Origin: Paenibacillus cookii
GTDB lineage: Bacteria; Bacillota; Bacilli; Paenibacillales; Paenibacillaceae
DNA length: 64,000 bases
Direction of reading: 5' to 3'
NCBI RefSeq assembly: GCF_018333375.1
Contig: NZ_BORW01000013.1
Location: 60,440-124,439, forward strand
Position 1 is the first letter of the stretch; every line of letters begins with the position of its first letter. The translations under genes were made by a program, and so were the position numbers. The notes below the pieces were generated by a model. The model saw nothing but the letters and a program-made list of their open reading frames with translations. It ran no database searches and had not been told where the DNA came from. Of the stretch, positions 8,636 through 18,106 are shown in pieces.

Positions 8636-9430
8636 ATGAACGACGAGGCGCTGTTCGAACACAGGTTTTGGCTGCAAATATTGGGGGACCATGCCAGGTT
8701 TATCTTTAACGGGCTGTCATCCAAGGAAACTGCGGACGTCCGGACGGCGGACCGGTTTATCCGGCTGTTCGACCAGCTGCTGGCGCAGTCGCGGAGCTTG
8801 GGGCCGGAGCAGGATTTGAAGCAGCTGAACGAGCAGGCGTATCAAGCCGCGGCCGAGTTGCGGTCCTTCAAATTAAGCCTCCTGGACCGCGTGCTTCTCC
8901 GCCAAATCGATATCGGCTTGTCCCCGACCTTCATCAACCACATGATCAACGAGCTGGAGGAGTACGAAAGGATTTTGAAGGAGCTGCTTGCGGGAAAGCC
9001 GGTGCCGCGTTATCATCCGCTGCATCACGACCTGCTGTGGCTGCCGGATGCGGCCTTTCATTCCGCGTCGATCGCATCCGATCTGGACGGGGTCGAACGA
9101 AGGTTGATCCGCAAAAGCAAGGAATTCGAACAGCATTTTAATGAATTTTATTTGAAGGCGCTGGAGCTGGTCGGCTATTTGCGCACGTTAAAACCGACGT
9201 ATCCTTCGATCAAAAAGTTCCATACCGACGTTGACGTGGAAATGTCCGCATTCATGGCGTTTCTGCTGGAGGTGGAGGAGCTGGATATCAGCGCCGAACT
9301 GTTGACCCGCCTGAACAAACTCGTTCCGGATCACATGTACAGGGAAGAATGTTATTATTTGCAGAAGCTTTCCCAGTTCGGGGAAGTGCCAAGGCCCAAT
9401 TGCGATCCGGCCAAGCCGAGGGTGGAGTAG
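8636..9430 (+). CDS. DUF2935 domain-containing protein
   Basis: A 264-residue soluble, almost entirely helical protein of the DUF2935 family, which is common in Bacilli and clostridia. The repeated helical halves each begin with an acidic/histidine pattern (EHRFWLQILGDHARF near the start; YREECYYLQKL near the end). This suggests a ferritin-like bundle with a metal site, but no biochemical role is established. The ATG at 8636 follows AAGGGGGC. The gene stands alone and shares a bidirectional terminator with the convergent purine operon. Confidence 0.8.
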   Translation: MNDEALFEHRFWLQILGDHARFIFNGLSSKETADVRTADRFIRLFDQLLAQSRSLGPEQDLKQLNEQAYQAAAELRSFKLSLLDRVLLRQIDIGLSPTFINHMINELEEYERILKELLAGKPVPRYHPLHHDLLWLPDAAFHSASIASDLDGVERRLIRKSKEFEQHFNEFYLKALELVGYLRTLKPTYPSIKKFHTDVDVEMSAFMAFLLEVEELDISAELLTRLNKLVPDHMYREECYYLQKLSQFGEVPRPNCDPAKPRVE

Positions 9431-9492
9431 GGCCTGCGGTCGCGGGCAGAAGGTCAAGCGAAAAGCTAAAGGAAGAGTCCAGAAAAAAACTA

Positions 9493-9541
9493 AGCCCCGC
9501 AAAAGGAGCAGCCGATGGTGCTCCTTTTGCGGGGCTTTTTT
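9493..9541. terminator. Bidirectional terminator between DUF2935 and adenine deaminase genes
   Basis: A perfect 18-bp stem (9493-9510 with 9519-9536) encloses an 8-base loop. An A-run precedes it and a T-run follows it, so it can stop transcription from both convergent genes. Confidence 0.95.
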
Positions 9542-9550
9542 GGATGGCCG

Positions 9551-11266
9551 CTACCGTTTTTCGATGATCAGCGGCACGATTTGGCCTGCGTTGACGTCGA
9601 TGAGGCCGCGGTCGGTAATTTTCAAATACGGGCTGACGGGCAGCGAGTGGGTCGCGATGGACATGATCGGGTTGTAATGCTTGTATCCAAGCGCCTGCAT
9701 CGCCTCCCGCAGCTGCTTGACCGATTCGGCCGCCGCTCCGAGCGGCTCTTCCGTAAGGATGCCTCCGACCGGCAGATGCATGTTGGCCATCACTTCGCCG
9801 TCCAAGACGACGCAGAACCCGCCCTGCTGCCGGATGACGGTGTTTGCCGCCAGAAGCATGTCCGCCACGTTATGGCCGATAACCAGCAGATTATGGTTAT
9901 CATGGGAATACGTCGTGGCGACCGCGCCTTTTTGGATCGTATCGCCGTTTATGAATCCGAAAGCTTTGCCGCCGTGTTTGCCGTAACGCTCGAACGTCGC
10001 GATCATGCCGCAGCCGGTGCCTTCCCATTTCAAGCGTCCGCCGACCGCGTCGAATTCGATATGGCTTTCCTGGGTAAACGTCGAGCCGTCCCGAACGGTC
10101 ATCACCCGGCATAGATAGGTGCCGTCTTCCACGTCAACCTGAGCGGCGAAATCCGCTTCGTTCAGCTCGCTAAGCTGCACGCTCCGGTAAAAATGCTCCG
10201 GAAACCGGTACCGGGTTGCCTGCAGCGGGGATGGATTAGACGCCGAATAGGCTTCCTTGCCGTTTTTAAACACCGTTTCCAGCTGCATGCTCTCGAGATT
10301 GGCGATCAGCTGAAAATCCGCGATTTTCCCCGGCGCGATCGTTCCCCGGTCGTACAGCCGCATCCGGCGGGAAGGGGAGAAGGTAGCGGCGTAAATCGCC
10401 TTTTCGGGCGCCATGCCCATGCCGATCGCTTTGCGGACGATATGGTTCAGGTGTCCCCGGGCTTCGAAGGAATCGGCCATCACGTCATCGGTCACGAAGC
10501 AGAAGCGTTCGGATACGTCGTGTTGGATGAGATAATCCATAATTTCCGGCGTCATCGACTTCTCCTGGATTTCGATGAACATGCCTGCGCCGATCCTTTC
10601 CTTCAGCCCTTCCACCGTCTGGTGCGTATGGTCGGAATCGACGCCGGCGGAGATGACGCGCTGCAGGTCCAGGTCAAGCAGCTTCGGCACATGCCCTTCG
10701 ATGACCAGCTCCGGATGCCGTTCTTTCATATGCTTCAAAATCCGGTTCGTTTTGCAGTCCGGATCGGTGATGATATCCACGTAGTTCATGATTTCGCCCA
10801 AACAGATGACGTCGCCGGTCGCCAGCAAAGCCTCCATGTCCTCGATTTCGATGGAGCCGCCCGAGGTTTCCAGCGAGGTGGCCGGAACCGAGCTTGGGAT
10901 CGCGTAAAACATGTCCACCGCGCATTCCCGGCTTGCTTTGATCATTTCCAGCACCCCGTCCAGGCCAAAAACGTTGGCCATTTCATGCGGCTCCGGCACG
11001 ATCGTGGTCACGCCGTTCCGAAGCAGCCCCTCCGAAAAGGAAGCGGGCGTGACCATCGTGCTTTCTATATGAAGATGGATATCGATAAAACCCGGGATCA
11101 TGTACAGTCCGCCGGCATCGATCACCTGTTTGGCGCGGAACGTTTCTTCCCCGCTCGGGCCGATATACATGAATTTCCCGTCTTTGACGGCGACGTTGGC
11201 TTCCGTCCATTGCTTGAAGTAGCTGTTGTATACTTTGGGATTGAGCAGAAGCAGGTCTGGCTGCAT
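9551..11266 (-). CDS. ade: Adenine deaminase
   Basis: A 571-residue amidohydrolase that converts adenine to hypoxanthine and ammonia in purine salvage. The metal-binding HxH motif is in GFIDIHLHIESTM, followed by PEPHEMANV, GEIMNY, EGHVPKL and DSDHTH, all in the order seen in Ade proteins. The C-terminal half carries the SHDNHN segment typical of the family. It is the last gene of a minus-strand operon with a Pot-like importer and a nucleoside hydrolase, 18 bases after the ATPase gene. This suggests that imported purine nucleosides are hydrolysed and the freed adenine is deaminated. Confidence 0.92.
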   Translation of the reverse strand: MQPDLLLLNPKVYNSYFKQWTEANVAVKDGKFMYIGPSGEETFRAKQVIDAGGLYMIPGFIDIHLHIESTMVTPASFSEGLLRNGVTTIVPEPHEMANVFGLDGVLEMIKASRECAVDMFYAIPSSVPATSLETSGGSIEIEDMEALLATGDVICLGEIMNYVDIITDPDCKTNRILKHMKERHPELVIEGHVPKLLDLDLQRVISAGVDSDHTHQTVEGLKERIGAGMFIEIQEKSMTPEIMDYLIQHDVSERFCFVTDDVMADSFEARGHLNHIVRKAIGMGMAPEKAIYAATFSPSRRMRLYDRGTIAPGKIADFQLIANLESMQLETVFKNGKEAYSASNPSPLQATRYRFPEHFYRSVQLSELNEADFAAQVDVEDGTYLCRVMTVRDGSTFTQESHIEFDAVGGRLKWEGTGCGMIATFERYGKHGGKAFGFINGDTIQKGAVATTYSHDNHNLLVIGHNVADMLLAANTVIRQQGGFCVVLDGEVMANMHLPVGGILTEEPLGAAAESVKQLREAMQALGYKHYNPIMSIATHSLPVSPYLKITDRGLIDVNAGQIVPLIIEKR

Positions 11267-11284
11267 GATAAATTCCCCCTATGG

Positions 11285-12340
11285 TTATTCGACAAGTACA
11301 AGCTTCTCCGATGGAAACAACAGGCGGATTTCCTGCCCATTGGCATAGGGCTGCTGCATTTCCTTGTTGACCGTAAATTCGCCAAGCGGAGTGACGACGA
11401 CATACTGGTAGCTGCGGCCCAGATAAGTGCTGACCTTGACCTTGCCCGTCAGCACGTTGTCGCCGGGCTGAATTTCCGCAAGCGTTCCGGCGATGAGATC
11501 GTCGGGGCGGATCGCGCCTTTCATCGTTGCGGGCATGCCGGGCGCTTTGGCGGCGTGAAAATGGTAGTCCCCGCTGCGCAGGCTGTAGAACGAACCTTCG
11601 TCTTCGCGTTCCTCGAAAGCGATAAAGTTGTTGAAACCGATAAACCGGGCAACGAATTCGGTTTTCGGATATTGGAAGATGACCGAAGGCTGATCGAGCT
11701 GTTCGATAATTCCTTTGTTCATGACGGCCACCCGGTCGGAAATGGAAAAACACTCCTCTTGGTCATGGGATACGTATATGGCCGTAATGCCAAGCTCCTG
11801 CTGAATGCGGCGAATTTCGACGCGCATGTTGACCCTGAGGTTGGCGTCCAGGTTGGACAGCGGCTCGTCGAACAGCAGCAGGTCCGGTTCGATCACCAGC
11901 GCGCGCGCGATCGCGACCCGCTGCTTTTGCCCGCCGGAAAGGGCCTGCGGGAAGCGGCTCTCGAAGCCGCCCAGGCTGACGATTTCCAGCATTCGCATGA
12001 CCCGTTTTTTGATTTCGTCTTCTTTGACCTTGCGCAGCCGCAGGCCGAAGGCCACGTTGTCGTAGACGGACATGTGCGGGAACAGCGCGTAGCTTTGAAA
12101 GACGAATCCGAAATTGCGTTTGTTGATCGGGACGCGGGTATAATCTTTTCCCCCGAAGGCAAAGCGGCCGTCCGTGGCGTCGAGAAAACCGGCGATCAGC
12201 CGGAGCGTCGTCGTTTTTCCGCAGCCGCTCGGGCCCAGCAAAGAGATCAGGTGGCCTTTTTCGACGGAGAGATTGAAGTCCTTCAAAATGTATTGCTGGT
12301 CATAAGCGACCGATACGTTTTCAAGTTGCAGTAAAGACAT
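11285..12340 (-). CDS. ABC transporter ATP-binding protein (PotA-like)
   Basis: A 351-residue ATPase subunit. Walker A is GPSGCGKTT at residues 36-44, the signature LSGGQ at 134-138 and Walker B LLLFDEP at 154-160. A C-terminal TOBE-like regulatory domain follows (about 240-350). This matches polyamine-type (PotA/CysA-like) ATPases. It is 16 bases downstream of the PotC-like permease and is the only importer ATPase in the window, so this transporter is self-sufficient. Context with nucleoside hydrolase and adenine deaminase points to a purine or nucleoside substrate rather than polyamines (inference). Confidence 0.92.
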   Translation of the reverse strand: MSLLQLENVSVAYDQQYILKDFNLSVEKGHLISLLGPSGCGKTTTLRLIAGFLDATDGRFAFGGKDYTRVPINKRNFGFVFQSYALFPHMSVYDNVAFGLRLRKVKEDEIKKRVMRMLEIVSLGGFESRFPQALSGGQKQRVAIARALVIEPDLLLFDEPLSNLDANLRVNMRVEIRRIQQELGITAIYVSHDQEECFSISDRVAVMNKGIIEQLDQPSVIFQYPKTEFVARFIGFNNFIAFEEREDEGSFYSLRSGDYHFHAAKAPGMPATMKGAIRPDDLIAGTLAEIQPGDNVLTGKVKVSTYLGRSYQYVVVTPLGEFTVNKEMQQPYANGQEIRLLFPSEKLVLVE

Positions 12341-12356
12341 CGTCTTACGCCTCCAT

Positions 12357-13145
12357 TTATTGTTTGGTGAAGTAGGTCAGACCCAGCAGCCTTTCGATCA
12401 GGAACATGAATCCGGCGGTAATGAGCATCAGCAGCACCGAAATGGCCGCGATGGTAGGATCGAAATAGTTCTCGACGTACGTGAGCATTTGGATCGGCAG
12501 CGTGCTGACGCCGGGTCCTGTCATGAACAGCGAAATGTCCACGTTGTTGAACGATTCCAGAAAAGCGAGCAGCACCGATGCGATGATGCCGGACTTGATA
12601 TTCGGCAGGACGATTTTGAAAAAGGTGGCCAGACGGCTTGAGCCAAGGCTGTGCGCCGCTTCTTCCACCGCAAAATCGAAGCCGGCGAGGCTTGCCCCGA
12701 TGACCCGGATAATGAACGGCAGCATAATGACGGTATGACCGATCAGCAGCGACGCATAAATCGGAATGTGAAAGGCGATCACGACGTATTTCAGCAGCGT
12801 GAAGCCAAGGACGATGCCGGGAATGAGCAGCGGAGACAGGAAGACCGCGTTCAGCGTCTCCTTGCCCCGGAACGACGCGCGGTTCAGCGCGTAGGCGGCC
12901 GGAATCCCGAGCAATATGGCCAGCACGTTCCCCAGCAGGGATACCAGAATCGAGGTTTTGAACGTGCTCATGAACATCTCGACTTCGAAAATATTATGGT
13001 ACCATTTCAGCGAAAATCCGGTCGGCGGGAACTTCAGCACCGTTCCCGGCTCAAAGGAGGTCACGGCGATAATGACGAGCGGCCCGAGCAAAAACAAGTA
13101 GACGATAAAGGTAAACAGGGAAAGCCCCGGATTTTTGTTTTTCAT
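12357..13145 (-). CDS. ABC transporter permease (PotC-like)
   Basis: A 262-residue permease with six predicted membrane helices. It has the EAA loop VEEAAHSLGSSRLATFFKIV followed by LPNIKSGI, characteristic of PotC/PhnV-type subunits. It begins 6 bases after the stop of the PotB-like gene and precedes the ATPase gene, so translation is probably coupled. Its role is one half of the membrane channel of the proposed purine or nucleoside importer. Confidence 0.9.
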   Translation of the reverse strand: MKNKNPGLSLFTFIVYLFLLGPLVIIAVTSFEPGTVLKFPPTGFSLKWYHNIFEVEMFMSTFKTSILVSLLGNVLAILLGIPAAYALNRASFRGKETLNAVFLSPLLIPGIVLGFTLLKYVVIAFHIPIYASLLIGHTVIMLPFIIRVIGASLAGFDFAVEEAAHSLGSSRLATFFKIVLPNIKSGIIASVLLAFLESFNNVDISLFMTGPGVSTLPIQMLTYVENYFDPTIAAISVLLMLITAGFMFLIERLLGLTYFTKQ

Positions 13146-13151
13146 GCGTCT

Positions 13152-13973
13152 CTACCCCTTCGGTTTGAATTTGGCCGCCGCTTTGTTCATCAGCCCGATG
13201 ACGACAAACGTGATGATCATCATGATGGTTGCGATGGCCGAAGCGGCCTGCCAATCGTTCAGCGTAATCGCGTTTTGGTACAAAAACGTGGCGACGACGC
13301 GTTTTTTGCCGCCGAGCAGGGCAGGCGTGGTATAAGCGGTCAGGCTGCCGACAAACACGAGAATGCTGCCGACGATCAGCCCCGGAATGCTGAGCGGGAC
13401 GACGATTTTGCGGAACGCGGTCAGCCTGGAAGCGCCCAGGCTTTGAGCCGCCCGCACCAAATCGTGATCGATCGATTCCATGACGCCGACGAGCGTAATG
13501 AGAATAAGCGGCAGGAACAGATGGACCAGGCCGATAATCATCGCCGCCGGCGTATAAAGAATGCTGAGCGGTTCATCGATGATGCCAAGGGCCGTCAGCA
13601 GATTGTTCACCAGGCCGTTTTTGCCGAGGATGATCATCCAGCTGAAGGAGCGGACGACCGAACTCGTCAATAACGGGAAAATCGCAAGCGCAAGCATGAT
13701 GCCTTTTTTGCGCGGCGGAAGTTTGGACAAATAATATGCGACCGGAAAACCGATCACAATGCACAGCAAGGTGGTCATGACGCTGACGAGCAGGGTCGTG
13801 CCCAATATATCGAGGAAATACGCGTCTTTAAAAAACTGCGCGTAGATGCCTGCGGTAAAGCCGCCGTCCTTGAAGAAGGTCGATCCGACCGTCAGGATGA
13901 GCGGAACGATCATGAACAACGTCAAAAACAGCAGGCCGGGTGCCAATAGCACGTACAAGTATCGCTTTTTCAT
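13152..13973 (-). CDS. ABC transporter permease (PotB-like)
   Basis: A 273-residue permease with six predicted helices and the EAA motif DLVRAAQSLGASRLTAFRKI followed by VVPLSIPGL, as in PotB-type proteins. It lies 61 bases after the nucleoside hydrolase gene and immediately before the second permease. It forms the channel together with the PotC-like protein. A GGGAGA ribosome binding site precedes the ATG. Confidence 0.9.
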   Translation of the reverse strand: MKKRYLYVLLAPGLLFLTLFMIVPLILTVGSTFFKDGGFTAGIYAQFFKDAYFLDILGTTLLVSVMTTLLCIVIGFPVAYYLSKLPPRKKGIMLALAIFPLLTSSVVRSFSWMIILGKNGLVNNLLTALGIIDEPLSILYTPAAMIIGLVHLFLPLILITLVGVMESIDHDLVRAAQSLGASRLTAFRKIVVPLSIPGLIVGSILVFVGSLTAYTTPALLGGKKRVVATFLYQNAITLNDWQAASAIATIMMIITFVVIGLMNKAAAKFKPKG

Positions 13974-14034
13974 GAATGCAATCTCCCGTTTTTAAATTTA
14001 TCAAAGACGGAGCAGCCGTTTGCGCTTGATAAAA

Positions 14035-14967
14035 TCAACCGCGCAGGACGCCGATCAAGCGGCGGATGAATTCGTCCGCATCGGCCTCCAGGCAGACGTC
14101 GACGTTCGGCTCCCGCTGCAGGCGGTTCTGAAAATCGCATACCGTTTGTCCGTCGCATAGTTCGCTTCTGGTTTCCACGTCGACGTAATGCCGCGCGGAT
14201 CGGACCAGTTCGGGCCAGATGGCCGCCCCGACGGCCAGCGGGTCATGCATGGCGCAGGCCTGGACGCCGTTTCGTTCGAAATAGCGCTTCATGTAATCCG
14301 CCGTGCTGGCGCGGACATAGCTCGCGATTTCCGAGGATCCCATGGCGTCGATATGCTCGCTTGAGAGCAAAGCCGTGCGCGTCACGTCGAGGCCGACCAT
14401 CAGGAGGCGCGGAAACCCGGCCTGGAAAACGAGCTTGGCCGCCTCCGGGTCGACGTGCATGTTGTACTCCGCCACAGGCGTAATGTTGCCGTACGTTTGG
14501 ACGGCGCCGCCCATGACGACGACTTCCTTCAGATCATGAACGAGCCCGGGGGATTTGGCCAAGGCCAGCGCGACGTTGGTCAGCGGGCCGGTGGCGATCA
14601 GCGTCACTTCCCCCGGAAAACGCCGGGCCTGTTCGATGATGAAATCGGGACCGAACAGGCTCCGGTCGACGCGATCGGCAGGGCGCATATCGGCCAATGC
14701 CCCGCCAAGCCCGTCCCGGCCATGGACCCGGTGCTCGAACAGCCGGTCGCGCATAAGCGGACGGGATGCCCCGGGATATACCGCAATGGAGGGCGCGGCG
14801 TGGATGAGTTCCAGAATTTTGCAGGTATTGGTCGTTGCCGTTTCGAGCGACACGTTGCCGTTCACCGTCGTAATCCCGAGCACGTCCAGCTCGCCGCTCC
14901 GGATCGCAAGCATGATGCCAAGCGCATCGTCGATGCCCGTATCTACGTCCAATATGGCTTTCTTCAC
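14035..14967 (-). CDS. Nucleoside hydrolase (inosine-uridine type)
   Basis: A 310-residue cytoplasmic enzyme that splits ribonucleosides into base and ribose. The calcium-binding aspartate cluster is DVDTGIDDA at residues 7-15, and [14 protein letters not shown] follows, as in IunH/Rih proteins. Further family stretches are [42 protein letters not shown] and AMHDPLAVG. The start is GTG at 14967, preceded by AAAGGGG. It sits inside the Pot-like importer operon upstream of adenine deaminase, supporting an uptake-hydrolysis-deamination route for purine nucleosides. Confidence 0.92.
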   Translation of the reverse strand: MKKAILDVDTGIDDALGIMLAIRSGELDVLGITTVNGNVSLETATTNTCKILELIHAAPSIAVYPGASRPLMRDRLFEHRVHGRDGLGGALADMRPADRVDRSLFGPDFIIEQARRFPGEVTLIATGPLTNVALALAKSPGLVHDLKEVVVMGGAVQTYGNITPVAEYNMHVDPEAAKLVFQAGFPRLLMVGLDVTRTALLSSEHIDAMGSSEIASYVRASTADYMKRYFERNGVQACAMHDPLAVGAAIWPELVRSARHYVDVETRSELCDGQTVCDFQNRLQREPNVDVCLEADADEFIRRLIGVLRG

Positions 14968-14999
14968 GTGGATTCCCCTTTCGTGGCTTGAATAAAAAG

Positions 15000-15022
15000 G
15001 GCAGGGGCAAGCAGCCCCTGCC
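15000..15022 (-). terminator. Intra-operon hairpin after the Pot-like binding-protein gene
   Basis: On the minus strand a perfect 9-bp stem (GGCAGGGGC/GCCCCTGCC, 5-base loop) is followed by CTTTTTATT, 30 bases after the binding-protein stop. It probably causes partial termination so that binding protein exceeds the other subunits (inference). Confidence 0.75.
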
Positions 15023-15051
15023 GTACAAATGTTGCACGGACCCGCAAACGC

Positions 15052-16116
15052 TTAGCGGGTGACTTCCCGGTTAAAGCGGTCGGTCCATGTTTTCAAATGG
15101 CTGTTCACGAACCCCATATCGAGCTTTTGCAGCTTCTCGACGACTTCCGGTCCGTAGGTTACGCCTTCGGCTTCTTCGGCCGTCAGTTTTACGTTTTTAT
15201 TGGCAGGGGAATCGACCTTGGCTTTCGCCGCTTTTTCCTGTACCTCCTGGCTCAGCTGCCAGTCGATGAATTCCTCGGCCAATGCCTTGTTTTTGCTGCC
15301 TTTGACGACGTTAAGCGTATTGATGATGGCATACGCGCCTTCTTTCGGCGTGACGAATTCGATGCCGGGAACGGCTTTTTGCAGGTCGCCCACGTACATT
15401 TGCATGATCGGCCCGGCAGCGGCTTCGCCTTGGGTAAACATGTTCACGAATTCGGAGGTTTTGCTGTAGTATTTCACGACGCTTGGATTCAGCGCGGTCA
15501 ACCGTTCGAAAGCTTTGTCTTCGTTAAACTCGGCGCTTCCCGCAACTTTGGAGGCGGCGTCGACCATCATCGGGCCGCTGGTGGACGTAATGCTTGGCAT
15601 CGTCAGCTTGCCTTTCAGCTCGGGTTTCCACAAATCGCTCCAAGACTCGATTTTCATGCCGGCCGCTTTCGGATCGTAGGCGATGCCGAGTTGGCCGACC
15701 GTATAGGCAGGACCGTATTCCTCTCCGTTGGGCGCTTTGGCGATGTCATAAATTTGGTCCAGGTTTTTGAGGCGGCTGCGGTCGATTTTTTCGAAGGCGC
15801 CCGCTTCGATGCCCTGCTGCGCGTAATAATCCGACAAGTAGATGACGTCGACGTCGGAGCTTCCTTGAAGGATTTTGCTGAGCCGGTCGGCATTGTTCCC
15901 CGTTTCCAGAACGATGTCGACGTTGTGCGCCTTTTCGAACGGTTCATAAACTTCCTTATTATAGAAGTCTTCCGCAAAGCCCCAAGTCGAGACGACGAGT
16001 TTTTGCTTCTTGGCGCCGGACGAATCTCCTCCGTCCCCGTTTGTGCTGCCGCATCCGGCCAGGACAAGCGCGGAAAGGCTGCAGGCAAGTAGTCCTTTGA
16101 TCCATGTTGTTTTCAC
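15052..16116 (-). CDS. ABC transporter substrate-binding lipoprotein (PotD/Fut-like)
   Basis: A 354-residue periplasmic-fold binding protein with a lipoprotein signal: lipobox LAGC near residue 22 followed by a Gly/Ser linker. The mature part (LVVSTWGFAEDFYNKEVYEPFEKA) is of the polyamine/iron-type SBP family. It begins with GTG at 16116 behind GGGAG and is the first gene of the purine operon. The annotated family is PotD-like, but the neighbours (nucleoside hydrolase, adenine deaminase) make a nucleoside, nucleobase or related ligand more plausible; this is inference. Confidence 0.88.
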   Translation of the reverse strand: MKTTWIKGLLACSLSALVLAGCGSTNGDGGDSSGAKKQKLVVSTWGFAEDFYNKEVYEPFEKAHNVDIVLETGNNADRLSKILQGSSDVDVIYLSDYYAQQGIEAGAFEKIDRSRLKNLDQIYDIAKAPNGEEYGPAYTVGQLGIAYDPKAAGMKIESWSDLWKPELKGKLTMPSITSTSGPMMVDAASKVAGSAEFNEDKAFERLTALNPSVVKYYSKTSEFVNMFTQGEAAAGPIMQMYVGDLQKAVPGIEFVTPKEGAYAIINTLNVVKGSKNKALAEEFIDWQLSQEVQEKAAKAKVDSPANKNVKLTAEEAEGVTYGPEVVEKLQKLDMGFVNSHLKTWTDRFNREVTR

Positions 16117-16170
16117 GATGATTCACTCCCGTATGATTTTTGGTTAAATTTGTATATTTCAGAAAAAAGA

Positions 16171-16213
16171 AAAGCGCCCTAGGTAGAATGAATCTCTAAC
16201 TAGAGCGCTTTTT
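16171..16213 (-). terminator. Terminator of the DUF2294 gene (possibly bidirectional)
   Basis: A long near-perfect hairpin (AAAAGCGC and GCGCTTTT arms extended by CTAG-TAGA/TCTA-CTAG pairs) is followed on the minus strand by CTTTTCTTTTTTC. It lies between the DUF2294 stop and the start of the purine importer operon. The plus strand is also followed by a T-run. Confidence 0.75.
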
Positions 16214-16298
16214 CAATGTAAACAAAGAAATAGCGGCATCCGTTTGCTTTCCTGGCACGGGCAGTCCTTAAGATAAATCAAAAGGAAAGCGCCGCGGG

Positions 16299-16646
16299 TT
16301 ATGAATCTGTTTTTAAAATAATGTTCGTGACCGCCCACTGCGTTGCGGGATCGTAGTCCCGAAGCAGAGCTTCGATCCGGAGATCCAGCTCATCCTCCAG
16401 TCGGGATTTCAGCTTTTTCTTGTAGATCATCGACATATAAAAGTCGACTTCGTATTTCAAAGCCGGAACCTCGCCTTCCAGAACGGTGGAGCGGGGAGAA
16501 CGACGGTGCCGGGCATAAATCGCGATCGCCTCGGGATGGATGCTTGTTCTCAGCAAGGAAGTTCCAAAGCCGAACAGTTCCTTCGAGACATCATTGTATA
16601 CCTGGCTCAGCTTCTGCTTGAATTCGTTGGAATCGGAATGAACCAT
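16299..16646 (-). CDS. DUF2294 domain-containing protein
   Basis: A 115-residue protein of the DUF2294 family, found mainly in Bacilli and of unknown function. The family core is clear: an N-terminal helix (FKQKLSQVYNDVSKELFGFG), a beta-rich middle (AIAIYARHRRSPRS) and a C-terminal segment ending ALLRDYDPATQWAVTNIIL. It has its own strong promoter and a following terminator, so it is probably a single-gene unit rather than part of the purine operon. The ribosome binding site is GAAGGTG. Confidence 0.82.
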   Translation of the reverse strand: MVHSDSNEFKQKLSQVYNDVSKELFGFGTSLLRTSIHPEAIAIYARHRRSPRSTVLEGEVPALKYEVDFYMSMIYKKKLKSRLEDELDLRIEALLRDYDPATQWAVTNIILKTDS

Positions 16647-16699
16647 TGGTCACCTTCAAACTATGAAATATTTTTGGTGATAAGGAGTTCACGAGATTT

Positions 16700-16728
16700 A
16701 TAATACAAAAAAAACGAGGAATTATCAA
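16700..16728 (-). promoter_or_regulatory. Sigma-A promoter of the DUF2294 gene
   Basis: On the minus strand TTGATA (16723-16728) and TATTAT (16700-16705) are spaced by exactly 17 bases, which include a run of eight T residues. They lie 54 bases before the start codon. Confidence 0.8.
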
Positions 16729-17162
16729 GTTATTGTTCGGATTTTATATGAATTACTCACTTTTTTTATTGGGTATTTCCTGAAAAACGACTCATTTACG
16801 AACTTTTCTCGGGACGAGAGGTGTTTTTGCCGATAGCGGAACTATCAAAAGAGTAGCGGAAGACTCGGGAGGAGGGGGCGGGCTTAACCAACGGCGGCGC
16901 GGGCCAAACGCAGGAAAGCTGGGAGAAAAACATTCTGGCGGGCATCTCGATTTGCGGAAAACATGAACCGGCTAAAATCTCCAAGAAACCTTATAACGAC
17001 GGGGATTTCCTGCTTTTTGCAAAACCGGAATGTTCCGTCTCCGAAAATATTGCGAAGCCGATCAAAAAATGTTGCTTGCCTTCGTTTGAAACGGCCCATT
17101 ATGATGAATCCAGCGGAAGCGGGCCCGCAAGACCGCGAGACCGATGAAGAAAGGGGAAGACC
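16729..17162. other. Gene-free stretch between divergent DUF2294 and importer genes
   Basis: No gene was recognised in these 434 bases. The left part is AT-rich and the right part GC-rich like coding DNA. Reading frames through it have no ribosome binding site and no family resemblance. The promoter of the importer operon at 17163 should be here but I could not single one out. Confidence 0.4.
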
Positions 17163-18095
17163 ATGAAAGCCGTTCGACAACCGGGCGGGCGCATGTCGTT
17201 CCGATGGCGCGACAATATGCAGCTCTACCTGATAATGCTTCCCGTTCTTGTCCATATTTTTATATTCAGCTACATTCCGATGTACGGCGTCATCATTGCT
17301 TTTCAAAATTATTACCCGGGAAAACCTTTTTTCTCGCTTCATGATACCGACTGGGTGGGCTTCCGGCATTTCATCGATTTTTTTAACGGCCCGTATTTCG
17401 GAAGATTGATGCGCAACACGTTTTTGCTCAGCTTTTATTTTCTCGTGTTCGGCTTTTGGGTGCCGATCCTGTTCGCGCTGCTGCTGAACGAGTTGAAAAG
17501 CGGCATATTCAAAAAATACGTGCAGACGGCCAGTTACTTGCCCCATTTCATTTCGAACGTCGTCGTGGCGGGCATGGTTTTGTCCTTTATCAATACGGAC
17601 GGCATCGTCAACGCGATCGTCAAGCTGTTTGGCGGCACGCCGGTGGCGCTGAATACCGAACCCGGCTATTTTCCGGCCATCTATACGATCACAAGCATTT
17701 GGAAATCGTTCGGATGGAGCAGCATTTTGTATTTGGCGGCCATGTCCTCCGTCGATCCTCATTTATATGAAGCGGCCAAAATGGACGGCGCAAACCGTTT
17801 CAAGCAAATGCTCCATATTACGCTGCCTTCCATCCGGCCGACGATTTTTATTTTGCTTATTTTCGCGATCGGCAACCTGCTTTCGGCAAACAGCGAGTTC
17901 ATCCTGCTTATCTACAACCCGATGGTATACGAGACGGCGGATGTCATCGGCACGTATTTGTACCGCGACGGCTTGCTGGGCGGAAATTTCAGCTCGGGGA
18001 CGGCGGTCGGATTGTTTATTTCGCTCCTAAACTTCACGCTGCTGTACATCGCCAATTCGCTCAGCCGCAAATATTCCGATTACGCCTTATGGTAA
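17163..18095 (+). CDS. ABC transporter permease, LplB-like
   Basis: A 310-residue permease of the LplB type used by Paenibacillus for oligosaccharide uptake. It has six predicted helices; the first is preceded by a short basic N-terminus. The typical YIPMYGVIIAFQNYYPG follows helix 1, and the EAA loop reads LYEAAKMDGANRFKQM. The ATG at 17163 follows AAGGGGAAG. Its stop overlaps the region before the LplC-like gene, and a binding protein and an AraC sensor regulator follow, forming a five-part unit without an ATPase. Confidence 0.9.
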   Translation: MKAVRQPGGRMSFRWRDNMQLYLIMLPVLVHIFIFSYIPMYGVIIAFQNYYPGKPFFSLHDTDWVGFRHFIDFFNGPYFGRLMRNTFLLSFYFLVFGFWVPILFALLLNELKSGIFKKYVQTASYLPHFISNVVVAGMVLSFINTDGIVNAIVKLFGGTPVALNTEPGYFPAIYTITSIWKSFGWSSILYLAAMSSVDPHLYEAAKMDGANRFKQMLHITLPSIRPTIFILLIFAIGNLLSANSEFILLIYNPMVYETADVIGTYLYRDGLLGGNFSSGTAVGLFISLLNFTLLYIANSLSRKYSDYALW

Positions 18096-18106
18096 GGGGG
18101 AGTACG

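Noticed and set aside
10193..12334. A 713-codon open frame on the plus strand
   Set aside because: It is antisense to adenine deaminase and the PotA-like ATPase, which are both clear families. The frame is a shadow of GC-rich third positions.
16884..17762. A 292-codon minus-strand frame overlapping the importer start
   Set aside because: Most of it is antisense to the LplB-like permease and it lacks any ribosome binding site or recognisable domain.
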